Translations under genes and position numbers: made by a program | Notes under the pieces: model-generated | What the model saw: the letters and a program-made list of their open reading frames with translations, nothing else | Told to the model about the DNA's origin: nothing | The model's database searches: none | From: DAIRET01 sp036795455 | Lineage (GTDB): Bacteria; Bacteroidota; Ignavibacteria; Ignavibacteriales; Ignavibacteriaceae | DNA length: 19,891 nucleotides | NCBI GenBank assembly: GCA_036795455.1 | Contig: DAIRET010000035.1 | Location: 1 to 19,891, forward strand | Direction: 5' to 3' | In this document: in pieces, positions 1 to 8,869 of the stretch | How the letters are laid out: each line of letters begins with the position of its first letter | Position numbering within the stretch: position 1 is the stretch's first letter

Positions 1-672
1 TATATTATTAGAAGTTGGTGGTAAAATACCCTTAAATAAATTAAACTCCACTCCAGCAGTTGCAACAAATGGATTGGTTTGAGGTATATCTTTTATTCCA
101 GATTTTATAAGATCATCTTGGGAAATAAATGTGATGTTTCTTATTCTTTGATATGCTTCAATCTCTAACCTATTGATTTTAGTAGATTCCCATAAAAAAA
201 CACGTTTCAAAACTGGGTTTAAAGTCTCATATGCTAAACGTTCTAATATTTGAGATTCAATATTATGTAATCTCAATACCATTGGTCCATTAAAGAGCTC
301 TAACAATTCAAAAGCATAATAGACCGTGTGTAGACTCTCAAAGTGTATCAAATCATAAGTTTTGTTAGATAGTTTACTTTTTATAAATTCTAAAAAATTC
401 CTGTTGAAAAATTTATGGATTAGTATAGGTTTATTGAGGACTAAAGACTTTGCCAGTCTCCATTTTGAAGAAATGCTAAAATCGATGAAGACGCTATCTG
501 CCTCTAGATTATTTTGTTGGAGCAATTCTGAATTTACATCTGATTTATTAATACAAATAAAATCAAGTTCTATATCATAGTCTTTGATTAGGTTTAAGAA
601 ATTGGAAGTTACTATCTTGCCACCATCATTAGATGGCCATGGGAAATTGGGTGAAATGTGTAGAATTCGCAT
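1..672 (-). CDS. GT4-family glycosyltransferase, 3' end outside window
   Basis: Reading the minus strand from the ATG at 670-672 gives 224 open codons running off the left edge, so only the N-terminal half or so is visible. It begins MRILHISPNFPWPSNDGGKI, the typical first strand and glycine loop of a GT-B fold family 4 glycosyltransferase. Later it has RLHNIESQILERL and, near the edge, ATAGVEFNLFKG, which resembles the 'GVD..F' segment at the start of the GT4 C-terminal domain. The nucleotide-sugar site (EX7E) lies outside the window, so donor and acceptor cannot be named. The ATG is 4 bases after the stop of the flippase gene, so it is probably co-translated as the last visible gene of the polysaccharide operon. 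The expected role is adding a sugar to a lipid-linked repeat unit at the cytoplasmic membrane. Confidence 0.85.
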   Translation of the reverse strand, partial: MRILHISPNFPWPSNDGGKIVTSNFLNLIKDYDIELDFICINKSDVNSELLQQNNLEADSVFIDFSISSKWRLAKSLVLNKPILIHKFFNRNFLEFIKSKLSNKTYDLIHFESLHTVYYAFELLELFNGPMVLRLHNIESQILERLAYETLNPVLKRVFLWESTKINRLEIEAYQRIRNITFISQDDLIKSGIKDIPQTNPFVATAGVEFNLFKGILPPTSNNI

Positions 673-676
673 TACT

Positions 677-2122
677 TTAATATAGTCGAATATTTATAAC
701 AGATAACATTTTTTTTATTTCAGAAAGATTTACTACCCCCCATAAATTAATTAAAACAACAATTATAATTGTCCCAATTGCCAAATTTAAAACTAAGGAT
801 ATATCAAGTACAACATTAGCAAAGTATATAATTAATAAAGAAGTAACGGCAACCCCAATACCCCTAAATACACTGGCTATTATACTTATTTTTCCAAAAT
901 ACTTTAGTACTGCATGAGTGTATAAGAACAGAATCAAGAATTCTACAATCACTGCTACAATGCTTGTTCCAACAAAGCTTAATACCGGTATCAAGATCAG
1001 ATTTAACACAATGCTTATTATTGAAGCAATACCAACACTGAAAGCAGACAGTTTCTCTTTCTTTACAGCAACTAATAAGTTACCTAATAAAAAATTCAAG
1101 CCTAATGGAATGATAGTCCATATAATATAAAATAATCCTTTACTTCCTTCGGAATAACCTTCTCCAAAAATAAACAAATTTATGTTATAACTGTTACAAC
1201 TTATCAATACTGCAATCGGGATTGATATTATCAAAAAAACCTTAATTAAAACATTAACAAATTCTTGAACAAACAAAAAATTCGAATGGTAATTCTTAGT
1301 AATAATAGGATAAGCAAGGGACATTATTAATGAGGGGATAAGCAGATACATTTCAAGTAGACGATGAATTGAACCATAAATTCCCAAAACAGATTTCTCA
1401 TTCGTAAAAAAATTTAAAATTACGACATCAATTCTGAAGTAAAAAACTATGAATAAGTTTAGAAATAACAGAGGTAAAGACTCATAAAATAAACCTTTAA
1501 TAACATTGATATTCGGGAAGGATATCTGTAATGAGAATTTATTTTTCGTAATTAAATAGATTACGAAACAGGCTGTTACATTTCCAATTGTAATTAGAAG
1601 TAAAAAGTCGATGACACTATTGCTATAAAATAGACTTAATGAACCCATAACAATTATTAAAAACTTTTCAATTATTAAAAGTTTGGAAAAAAGTTCGAAA
1701 TTTTGAAATGATGAGACAATTGATTTAAAGAATGTAATTATAATAGTAATCGATTGGAAAAGTAGCAAAATTATAATTGCAATATTGTTCTTATAATGAC
1801 TTCCTCCCAAAAGAAGCGTTGATATTAAAAACAATAAAGTAATAGTAAACAGAAAAATTCGAAGGAACAGCACTTTGTTAAAGTAATCATTCGCAACAGA
1901 GTTGTCACGCGAAATTTCTCTTGTGGAAATGTAATCTAAACCCAAATCAATAAAAATTCCCAAAATGCTAGCTATTGAAGATGCGTATGTAAAAACGCCG
2001 AACTCTTCTGAGCCCAGTCGTCTTGCAGCAAAAATAAATAGAATAAACCATAAAGGTTTTGTCAAAAGATTGGCAAGAACAATCCATGAAAAAGATTTAA
2101 TAATGGAATTATTTTTAATCAT
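677..2122 (-). CDS. wzx: Wzx-type polysaccharide flippase (MATE/MOP superfamily)
   Basis: The 481-residue product is hydrophobic almost throughout, with about 12 to 14 predicted membrane helices. The N-terminus has the family signature of oligosaccharide flippases: IVLANLLTKPLWFILFIFAARRLG, then SEEFGVFTYASSIASILGIF and DLGLDYISTREISRD. Length and layout fit the 420-500 residue Wzx family, which moves undecaprenyl-diphosphate-linked repeat units from the cytoplasmic to the periplasmic leaflet. Its ATG lies inside the end of the polymerase gene (8-bp overlap) and its stop is 4 bases from the next glycosyltransferase, so it sits in the middle of one operon. The gene is strikingly rich in Ile, Asn, Lys and Leu codons ending in A/T, more so than the protease and receptor genes nearby, as is usual for surface-glycan loci that move between strains. 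The wzx name rests on family resemblance, not on a known substrate. Confidence 0.88.
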   Translation of the reverse strand: MIKNNSIIKSFSWIVLANLLTKPLWFILFIFAARRLGSEEFGVFTYASSIASILGIFIDLGLDYISTREISRDNSVANDYFNKVLFLRIFLFTITLLFLISTLLLGGSHYKNNIAIIILLLFQSITIIITFFKSIVSSFQNFELFSKLLIIEKFLIIVMGSLSLFYSNSVIDFLLLITIGNVTACFVIYLITKNKFSLQISFPNINVIKGLFYESLPLLFLNLFIVFYFRIDVVILNFFTNEKSVLGIYGSIHRLLEMYLLIPSLIMSLAYPIITKNYHSNFLFVQEFVNVLIKVFLIISIPIAVLISCNSYNINLFIFGEGYSEGSKGLFYIIWTIIPLGLNFLLGNLLVAVKKEKLSAFSVGIASIISIVLNLILIPVLSFVGTSIVAVIVEFLILFLYTHAVLKYFGKISIIASVFRGIGVAVTSLLIIYFANVVLDISLVLNLAIGTIIIVVLINLWGVVNLSEIKKMLSVINIRLY

Positions 2123-3422
2123 TTTTTTCCCGAGCTAAGGATTTTGCTCTGTTTTCAAGATATGGTGAAAGTATCATTAAAAAGACAAGAGTGAAAATCC
2201 ATTCAGCTCCCCGTGTTACTAGTGAGAAGAAAGATATCCCAATTACTATGTAAAACTGTATTAAAATCGTAAAATAAAACAAACGCCCGGTAGAGAAGAA
2301 TTTATACCACATAAAAGTTGTAAAAAAACCAATTAAATACGGGACTAAAATGACACCAAAGACTCCAAAATCTGCATGTAAATCTCTAAGATAAGTCCCA
2401 GTATTTGTCCACATTGGCAAATAATAACCCGGAACATCATACGGAATTCTATCACCTATACCAAATTTTTCCAATAAATTATAAACGGCAGCAAATGTGT
2501 TTTCTCCAATCTTAACGTTTTCTTTGTTCTCTTCGAGATATCTATTCAAGACTCCAACATGAGAACTTAAGTAAAGATATACTGAAGGCGAAAAAATTGG
2601 ACTATCTGTAAAATAAGCTAATTCTTCACTTGCCCCTCTGTATCTTTCATAGGTCCCTCTGAAAGATTTTACCAGAGAGGCGGCAGTTATTATTATTATA
2701 AATACAAAACTAATTGAAAGAGCTGCTCGGTAATTGGTTTTTGAATCCTTTTTTTTGAAGATTTGACGAGATAAAAAATATGAGGAAATAAACTGCACTA
2801 AAGCCATTAGCATACCAATTCTTCCAAACATCGCCAATGACTTTAAAACAGCCGCTAAAACTGGAATAGAAGCTACTAAAGTAAGTCGATTCTTATAAGC
2901 AGTATAAAAACCGGCTAATGTTATTCCGACCGACGAAAATGCATGAAAATATGGTAATACCCCTTCAATTTGGGAGTCTATTCTTGCTCGATATATTGTA
3001 TTAGCTGATATAAAGACTGCCGGAATATTTCCAAATTTATTAATAAGTATATACCAATTTTGAATTGCGGAAAACAACCCAATGATGCCAGTTACATAAA
3101 TAAACAATTTTAAAGTACTTCCTCTATCTAAAACTATTCTTACATTTTGAGGATCAATGGAAATTTCAGAAAACACGTTTTTGTGATTGGTCGCATACAA
3201 AATAGTAATAGTACCAAGTATATATGAAATTGCTCCACAAATAATTACAAACCATGCAGAATCATTAAGGGGGAAGAACTTTAGTAGTTTTAATTCAAAA
3301 AGAACTAACATTCCACTCCACACCGTAGCGTAGATAGAAAGATGGTTAAACCAATTTCCAAATTTGTTCTTTGAATAAAGGACGATTAAGAGACCAATAA
3401 CAAATATTAAAAGACTGATCAA
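2115..3422 (-). CDS. wzy: Wzy-type oligosaccharide repeat-unit polymerase
   Basis: The 435-residue protein has roughly 11 or 12 hydrophobic segments and a long loop at about residues 265-345, the topology of O-antigen/EPS polymerases that join lipid-linked repeat units in the periplasm. Two segments resemble the repeat-unit polymerase family: the arginine-rich LVKSFRGTYERYRGASEE before the loop and MWTNTGTYLRDLHADFGVFG after it. Wzy proteins diverge strongly, so the call also rests on the neighbours: Wzx flippase downstream and PCP chain-length protein upstream. The frame opens with TTG at 3420-3422, 8 bases after the PCP stop. No in-frame ATG comes before residue 38, and starting there would remove the first helix, so TTG is preferred. 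Its last 8 bases overlap the flippase gene. Confidence 0.8.
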   Translation of the reverse strand: MISLLIFVIGLLIVLYSKNKFGNWFNHLSIYATVWSGMLVLFELKLLKFFPLNDSAWFVIICGAISYILGTITILYATNHKNVFSEISIDPQNVRIVLDRGSTLKLFIYVTGIIGLFSAIQNWYILINKFGNIPAVFISANTIYRARIDSQIEGVLPYFHAFSSVGITLAGFYTAYKNRLTLVASIPVLAAVLKSLAMFGRIGMLMALVQFISSYFLSRQIFKKKDSKTNYRAALSISFVFIIIITAASLVKSFRGTYERYRGASEELAYFTDSPIFSPSVYLYLSSHVGVLNRYLEENKENVKIGENTFAAVYNLLEKFGIGDRIPYDVPGYYLPMWTNTGTYLRDLHADFGVFGVILVPYLIGFFTTFMWYKFFSTGRLFYFTILIQFYIVIGISFFSLVTRGAEWIFTLVFLMILSPYLENRAKSLAREKND

Positions 3423-3430
3423 TTTTGACT

Positions 3431-4621
3431 TTAAATTCTATAAAATTTATGGACGGTTCGAAAAATACGTCCGGTTAATATTTCAACAGTGTTTCCTTCC
3501 TTTTCTCTTTTCATAGCATTTTCACCCACAAATGATAATAACATGAATAAAAAGAAAAAGAGCATTACAATTCCAATAATTATAAAACTTCTTCTTGGTG
3601 TATGTTTTTCATCAGGTGGAATTGCCTTATCAACTATAAGTACTGTAGGTATACTCTTTTGTTCTTCAACCTTTGCTTGTTCATAAAGCGGAAGGATTAC
3701 TTCAAGAATTTGTTGTTGAATCTCTAAGTTACGATACAATCTTAAATATGCGAGACTAATTCCCGGTATCTTACCAAAAGGAAAAAAAATGTTTGAACTT
3801 GATTTCAATTTCTCATCATTTTTTAATTCAAGAACCTTGTTTTTTAAGTAATCGTGTTGGATTTTTAGAGTCTGATACTCTGGGGAATTTTCTCCAACTT
3901 TGTTTTTAAGAATTTGTGATGCTATATCTGACTGCATCAATTTAGCTTCCAGTTCCGCAGCAGATTTTACTGATACTTCGAATTGTTCAGGAATTGCAAA
4001 TATTCCATATTTTTTTTGAAGAGCAAACAGAGAATCCTCAGCATTTTTTAAATCCTCAAGGTTCTGAAAGTACCTCTTTTCGATAAACAATCTGTTATTT
4101 CTTGCTTGTTCTGTGTTAAGCTTAATACTCATGCTATCAAGCACTTTAATAAAATAGTTAGAAATTTCAGCACTAATATTAGAATTTTTGTTAATAACAC
4201 TTATTTCAATTAAGCCGAACTCGTTCGGAGCAAATCTTAAATCGTTCTGAAATGCTTTTATCGTTCTGTCTAAGCTGTTGTTTTCAATATCGTAATAAGT
4301 AATCAAATCAAACTGATTAATAACTTGAGTTAAAGCAGTTCTACTATTTAATACTCCCAAAATCATATCCTCAGATGTAGATGACCCTAATCCTAACAGT
4401 TTAGAGCCTAACGATCCTGTCTTGCCACCAATCAAAGAAGTGAGTCCTCCCAATCCAAGTTCATTGTTTTGGGGTACCATTATCCTAGCTGTAGCTCTGT
4501 ATTGATTCGGTATTAAAAATACTAATGGTATCGTTATAAGTAATACGAGGATTAAATTGTAAATTATAAAATTTTTCCATTTGATGAGAATAGATACATA
4601 ATCCGAAAAATTCTTTTTCAT
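3431..4621 (-). CDS. Chain-length determinant / polysaccharide co-polymerase (Wzz-like), no kinase domain
   Basis: The 396-residue protein has the PCP architecture. A short cytoplasmic head (MKKNFSDYVSILIKWK) precedes TM1 at about residues 17-37. The N-terminal Wzz motif follows (PNQYRATARIMVPQNN). A long, charged, partly coiled-coil periplasmic region carries EKRYFQNLEDLKNAEDSLFALQ-like heptads. A proline-rich segment (AIPPDEKHTPRR, about 333-344) precedes TM2 at about 345-366. It ends about 30 residues after TM2 with no Walker motifs or tyrosine cluster, so there is no fused BY-kinase domain. PCPs set chain length and couple polymerase to export. A Gly/Leu/Ser-rich stretch after residue 55 is unusual but compatible with the PCP-2 type. 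The ATG overlaps the upstream glycosyltransferase stop as ATGA, indicating translational coupling. Confidence 0.87.
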   Translation of the reverse strand: MKKNFSDYVSILIKWKNFIIYNLILVLLITIPLVFLIPNQYRATARIMVPQNNELGLGGLTSLIGGKTGSLGSKLLGLGSSTSEDMILGVLNSRTALTQVINQFDLITYYDIENNSLDRTIKAFQNDLRFAPNEFGLIEISVINKNSNISAEISNYFIKVLDSMSIKLNTEQARNNRLFIEKRYFQNLEDLKNAEDSLFALQKKYGIFAIPEQFEVSVKSAAELEAKLMQSDIASQILKNKVGENSPEYQTLKIQHDYLKNKVLELKNDEKLKSSSNIFFPFGKIPGISLAYLRLYRNLEIQQQILEVILPLYEQAKVEEQKSIPTVLIVDKAIPPDEKHTPRRSFIIIGIVMLFFFLFMLLSFVGENAMKREKEGNTVEILTGRIFRTVHKFYRI

Positions 4622-5829
4622 ATTTGTAATTGTAGTTTAATTGATGAATAGAAATTGTTTAACTTTAGTTTATAGTTTTCCGGCGAAAACTTAATTAACT
4701 GACTTTTAATGTCAATTTTTAATTGATGAAACTTTGTTTTATCAACTATCAAATTTTTGAGTAAATTAAATAACTCTGGTTCATTAATAAAAATAAGATC
4801 ATCTACAAAATTAACTACTTCAGGTAACCCCCCTTTGTTTGATACAATAGGTAAAGCGCCTGCCAATATAGCTTCTGCTGCTACTAACCCAAAACTTTCG
4901 TTGTACCTCGAAGGAACGACCACAAAATCCATCTGTTTCATCAATTGAAAAAGTTTTTCTCGCTCTAATTTAGACGAAAAAAACTTGAACTCATCAGGAA
5001 TTTCCTTTAGAATTTCTTCACAAACATTACGGTATTCACCATCGCCCACCAAATATAACTTCAATTTCATTGGAAACAAAACAAATAGGTCAACAAATGC
5101 CCTTGAGACAATGTCCGGTCCTTTTTGATATTCAAAATTTCCAGCGAATAATATCTTGATATAATCATCCTTTCTTGGATAAATTTCATATTTGAAAGGT
5201 ATGAAATGATTAAGTGTTAATACAAATTGGTTCTCTTTTCGAAGGTCTTCTACTATGAGATTAGAGAAATATGTTGATGGGCATATATAGTATAAACTGT
5301 ATTTAGCTAATATTTTTCTTTTATATAAGGACCAAATCAATACTCTCATATTCGGGGGAACTGTACTTCTTCCTAAAAGGAAATGATCATGAATGGAAAT
5401 AATTTTCGGGGTATATGGATACAATTTAGATATTGTCTTTAACAAATTAGCAAAATTAAACTGCACAAAATTACTGGAAAAATGAATGATTTCAGGATTT
5501 TTTTCCAATGTATTCCTTAACACTTTTTTCACCGCTTTTTTAAGGTGACTATTAATTCGCCAGGAAAAAATAGTTAGAAATAATTTCAATTTTGATTGTC
5601 TTTCTCTGGATAAATATCTTTTCAATAATATATCAGATAATCCAGGGACATAAGTCCGTATTACTTTAACACCGTTAATTATGTCAAAGGAATTCTTCCC
5701 GCTTGAATCAAAACACAGCAAATAGACATCATGATCCTCGCACATGCTTTCAGCCATAGCTCTTGTTTGGACTTCGATTCCTCCAACTTCGTTAGGGGAA
5801 TAAAAACTAGTAATATATAAAATCGTCAA
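4618..5829 (-). CDS. GT4-family glycosyltransferase, first gene of the glycan operon
   Basis: The 403-residue protein is a complete GT-B glycosyltransferase of family GT4. The N-terminal domain opens with TILYITSFYSPNEVGGIEVQ, containing the acceptor-side glycine loop. The C-terminal domain has ILFAGNFEYQKGPDI (about 226-240), the LYLVGDGEY strand (about 258-266) and the donor-binding EX7E motif E311-SFGLVAA-E319, followed by GALPIVSNKGGLPEVV. There is no signal or membrane segment, so it should act on the cytoplasmic face. The frame starts with TTG at 5827-5829. An in-frame stop is reached upstream with no ATG, and the TTG matches the usual family start exactly, so it is accepted. There is no good Shine-Dalgarno. 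It follows the protease gene by 97 bp and overlaps the PCP gene by 4 bp. The specific sugar is not predictable. Confidence 0.9.
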   Translation of the reverse strand: MTILYITSFYSPNEVGGIEVQTRAMAESMCEDHDVYLLCFDSSGKNSFDIINGVKVIRTYVPGLSDILLKRYLSRERQSKLKLFLTIFSWRINSHLKKAVKKVLRNTLEKNPEIIHFSSNFVQFNFANLLKTISKLYPYTPKIISIHDHFLLGRSTVPPNMRVLIWSLYKRKILAKYSLYYICPSTYFSNLIVEDLRKENQFVLTLNHFIPFKYEIYPRKDDYIKILFAGNFEYQKGPDIVSRAFVDLFVLFPMKLKLYLVGDGEYRNVCEEILKEIPDEFKFFSSKLEREKLFQLMKQMDFVVVPSRYNESFGLVAAEAILAGALPIVSNKGGLPEVVNFVDDLIFINEPELFNLLKNLIVDKTKFHQLKIDIKSQLIKFSPENYKLKLNNFYSSIKLQLQI

Positions 5830-5927
5830 TTTTGAACTCTGATAAAATACGAAGGAATTAATTGTCAGAAATAGAATTCTTAGCTCTAATGGTTTACAGT
5901 ACTAAGTTTTTATTTATCCATTATTCC

Positions 5928-8723
5928 TTACCCCTCCGCCGGGTATAGTACTACTTTTAAATACCTGTCTTCTTTAATTAATTCGTTTGCGAATTCCTTT
6001 ATGTCTTCTGCTGTTAAGGCTTCAATCCAATTGTTGTAATCTAATACTACTTCAGGGTCTTCGTTATATAAAAGATAGTTGAATAAAACACCAGTCCAGA
6101 AATTGTTCAGCTTTGAACTTGTTTCTCTTCCGCGTCTTTGAGTCTCTTTTACTTTTGCTAATGTTTCGGCAGAAGGTCCATTCTGCTTTAAATTGTCAAT
6201 TGTTTCATACATGGCTTTGACTAGTTCTTCAACTCTATCCGGACTACAACCCCAGCTTAAATTGATAGTATATGTGTTATCTGGAATTCTACTTATCCTG
6301 AAACTTGCTCTAACTCCGTAAGTCCCACCTTTTTCTTCACGGATTTCTTCGCGAAGCCTTATGTTCAGAACATCTATCAGCGATTCGAATTTGTATTCGT
6401 TATGACGGTTCCATTCCATATTTCCTACAAAAGTTACCGAGACACTACTCTTCGGTTCGATTCCCTTCTTTAACGATTTTTCGATTTTTCCGTCAATGTA
6501 AGTGATATGTTTCTCGCCGTATTTTTCATTTCTGTTAAGAGATGGTAATCCGCCAAGATATGTTTGAACCAGCGGTTTAAACTTTTCGATGTCTATATTT
6601 CCTACAAAAATAAATGTAAAGTCGCTTGCATCGGCAAATCTATCTTTATAAAAAGAGAGCGATGTTTGCATATCCATTTCTTCAAGCAGTTTCTTGCTTA
6701 TGGGACGCGAACGGTGATTATAATTTGTTAATGTAGTTGAAATAGTATCCTGAAAAGCTGACTGCGGATCATTGTCTGAATTCGCTAATGAAGTGAGTAT
6801 TTTGTTTTTGTATGAAATAAACGCACTTGAATCAGCCCTCGGTGCAGTGAATTGCAAGTAAACAAGCTGAAGTAAAGTCTCAAGATCGTTTGGACTGCAA
6901 CTACCGTTAAAACCTTCGTAATAATTGCTAATAAAAGGATTACATCTAACTATTTTACCGGCAAGTTTTTTTATAAGTTCGGTTTGAGAAAACTTACCGA
7001 GACCGGATTCGTTGAGTATTGATACGGATGTAAGTGCTGCTATATAGTCTTTATCTTCTACAAGCGAGTTGCCTCCGGGACTGAAAGCCCGCATAAGAAT
7101 CTCATCATTTTTAAAGTCGGTTTGCTTTGCGATTATATTTACGCCATTTGCAAGTTTCCATTCCATGTAATCCAACTTTTCATTTCTTCTTTCAGAAACA
7201 ATTTCTGCTTTAGCCGGTATTTTCTCAACCAATGGAATATCAAGCGTTTTATCTTCGTATGCAGTAATCTTTTCTTTGGAAACATTTTCGAGAATAACTT
7301 TCAAATCCTTTTCAGTTGGAATACTCATTCCATCTTTTTCTGGCACACTAACAAGAATGACCCGGTTATCTTCCATGATAAGTTCGTCTACGATTTTATT
7401 TACATCATCAATCGTGATTGTAGGAATGATTTCATTATAAAGAGAATGAGTTTGTTCAATACTTAAAACAGGTAAATCATTTAGATAATTATTCACGAAT
7501 AAACCGATTAAACGGGACGACTCTGTTTTATCTTTTTCAGCTAATTGAGTTTCAATATTTCTTAAAAAAATCTGTTTCTGCCGGTCAAGTTCGGACTGAT
7601 TAAAACCATAAAGTTTTGCACGGCGGGCTTCGCGTAACAACACTTCCAAACCGTTTTCTATTCCATTATCTTTAACAACTGCGAATAATATATTTCTATC
7701 CAATGATCGCACAAATCTACCGTTTCTTGAACCTGCTTGAATGAATGGGGGATCGGGGAGTTTTGTTAATTCGAAGAATCTTTCATTAAGCATTCCCGCA
7801 AATAATGTTTTAATAAGCTGGTTTTTTAATTCCGGTTTACTATTTACTTCAACCCGGTCTAATTTATTATAAATTGTTATAACAGAGTTGACTGCTTCTT
7901 TATCCGATGCAATTGCGAAAAGCGTTTCTTTATGCTTCGGAACCGGGAAAATTTCTCTTTCACGAATTTGCGCAGGGGAATTTATGTTCTCAAAATGCTG
8001 CTTTATTAATTTCTCTATTGCATTTTTATCAAAATCACCAACGGCAGCAACTGCAATCAAATCCGGGCGGTACCAGTCTTTGTAAAAATTAATTAAAGTT
8101 TTGTGCTCAAATGAATTTATTATATCAATATCACCAATCGGCAGGCGTTCTGCGTAGCGTGAATCTTTGAATAAAACCGGGAATTGCTTATCGAGCATAC
8201 GCATATCTGCTCCTCGTCCAAGTCTCCATTCCTCGGTTATAACTCCCCGTTCTTTTTCGATTTCAATCGAATCGAATGCTAAACCGTGTGCCCAATCTTC
8301 TAAGACTAAAAAACCTTTTTCAACAAGTTCCGGTTTATCCGTAGGAACTTGCAGCATGTAAACAGTTTCATCAAAACTTGTGTAGGCATTCAGTTCAGGT
8401 CCGAATTTCACTCCGATCATCTCCAGGTAGTCGATTAGTTCATTTTTCTTAAAATGGGTTGACCCGTTGAAAGCCATATGCTCAACAAAATGAGCTAACC
8501 CTTTTTGGGCTTCTGTTTCGAGCGCCGAACCGGCGTTTACAATTAATCTAAGTTCAGCCCTGTTTTCAGGTTTTTTGTTCTCTTTTATATAATACTTTAT
8601 CCCGTTACTAAGCGTACCGATAGTTACATCCGGGTCTACCGGTAGTAATTCACTTTGCGGGGTTGCAGTGAATTGTATTATTACAATAAGTACAATTAAT
8701 AAAAGGTATTTTGGTTTAAACAT
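5928..8723 (-). CDS. Exported M16-family zinc peptidase (two-domain, PqqL/insulinase-like)
   Basis: The 931-residue protein begins with a signal-peptide-like stretch (KYLLLIVLIVIIQFTATPQS, residues 5-24). The first M16 domain carries the inverted zinc motif HFVEH at 78-82 inside GLAHFVEHMAFNGS, and the third ligand Glu at about 158 in EKERGVITEEWR. The second half (from about 540) is a further M16-type repeat without HXXEH, as in PqqL-like proteases. It ends with the substrate-side Arg/Tyr segment REEIREEKGGTYGVRASFR (about 825). All catalytic residues needed for a zinc peptidase are present, so activity is expected in the periplasm or outer envelope. The substrate is unknown; small peptides or degraded exported proteins are typical. 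The ATG is preceded by AGGAT at a suitable distance. It appears to be its own transcription unit, with a candidate promoter at 8761-8768, and no convincing terminator separates it from the glycan operon downstream. Confidence 0.93.
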   Translation of the reverse strand: MFKPKYLLLIVLIVIIQFTATPQSELLPVDPDVTIGTLSNGIKYYIKENKKPENRAELRLIVNAGSALETEAQKGLAHFVEHMAFNGSTHFKKNELIDYLEMIGVKFGPELNAYTSFDETVYMLQVPTDKPELVEKGFLVLEDWAHGLAFDSIEIEKERGVITEEWRLGRGADMRMLDKQFPVLFKDSRYAERLPIGDIDIINSFEHKTLINFYKDWYRPDLIAVAAVGDFDKNAIEKLIKQHFENINSPAQIREREIFPVPKHKETLFAIASDKEAVNSVITIYNKLDRVEVNSKPELKNQLIKTLFAGMLNERFFELTKLPDPPFIQAGSRNGRFVRSLDRNILFAVVKDNGIENGLEVLLREARRAKLYGFNQSELDRQKQIFLRNIETQLAEKDKTESSRLIGLFVNNYLNDLPVLSIEQTHSLYNEIIPTITIDDVNKIVDELIMEDNRVILVSVPEKDGMSIPTEKDLKVILENVSKEKITAYEDKTLDIPLVEKIPAKAEIVSERRNEKLDYMEWKLANGVNIIAKQTDFKNDEILMRAFSPGGNSLVEDKDYIAALTSVSILNESGLGKFSQTELIKKLAGKIVRCNPFISNYYEGFNGSCSPNDLETLLQLVYLQFTAPRADSSAFISYKNKILTSLANSDNDPQSAFQDTISTTLTNYNHRSRPISKKLLEEMDMQTSLSFYKDRFADASDFTFIFVGNIDIEKFKPLVQTYLGGLPSLNRNEKYGEKHITYIDGKIEKSLKKGIEPKSSVSVTFVGNMEWNRHNEYKFESLIDVLNIRLREEIREEKGGTYGVRASFRISRIPDNTYTINLSWGCSPDRVEELVKAMYETIDNLKQNGPSAETLAKVKETQRRGRETSSKLNNFWTGVLFNYLLYNEDPEVVLDYNNWIEALTAEDIKEFANELIKEDRYLKVVLYPAEG

Positions 8724-8760
8724 TTTTCAATCCTAATTGAAAGATTCGGAATTAACTTTG

Positions 8761-8768
8761 CAAATTTA
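8761..8768 (-). promoter_or_regulatory. Candidate -7 element of a Bacteroidota-type promoter for the M16 gene
   Basis: On the minus strand the sequence TAAATTTG matches the TAnnTTTG -7 consensus described for the primary sigma factor of Bacteroidota. It lies 37 bases upstream of the protease ATG, so transcription would start roughly 30 bases before the gene. A clean TTTG at the -33 position is not visible, so the call rests on one element only. Confidence 0.4.
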
Positions 8769-8869
8769 AGGATAATTTTCTAAAGAGCGATGAATTTTGT
8801 TTATAGATTCTATCGAAAATACCGTAAAAATTTGTCCCCGTTTGATGTGTAATCCCGGAATTAAGAGAT

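Noticed and set aside
5879..5906. CTTAG/CTAAG pair as a terminator between the protease and the glycan operon
   Set aside because: The stem is only 5 bp, the loop is long and no T-run follows on the minus strand, so it is not a convincing terminator.
7122..7466. A 114-codon open frame on the plus strand
   Set aside because: It is antisense to the middle of the M16 protease; its Cys/Phe/Asn-rich translation is what the complement of A+T-rich coding DNA gives.
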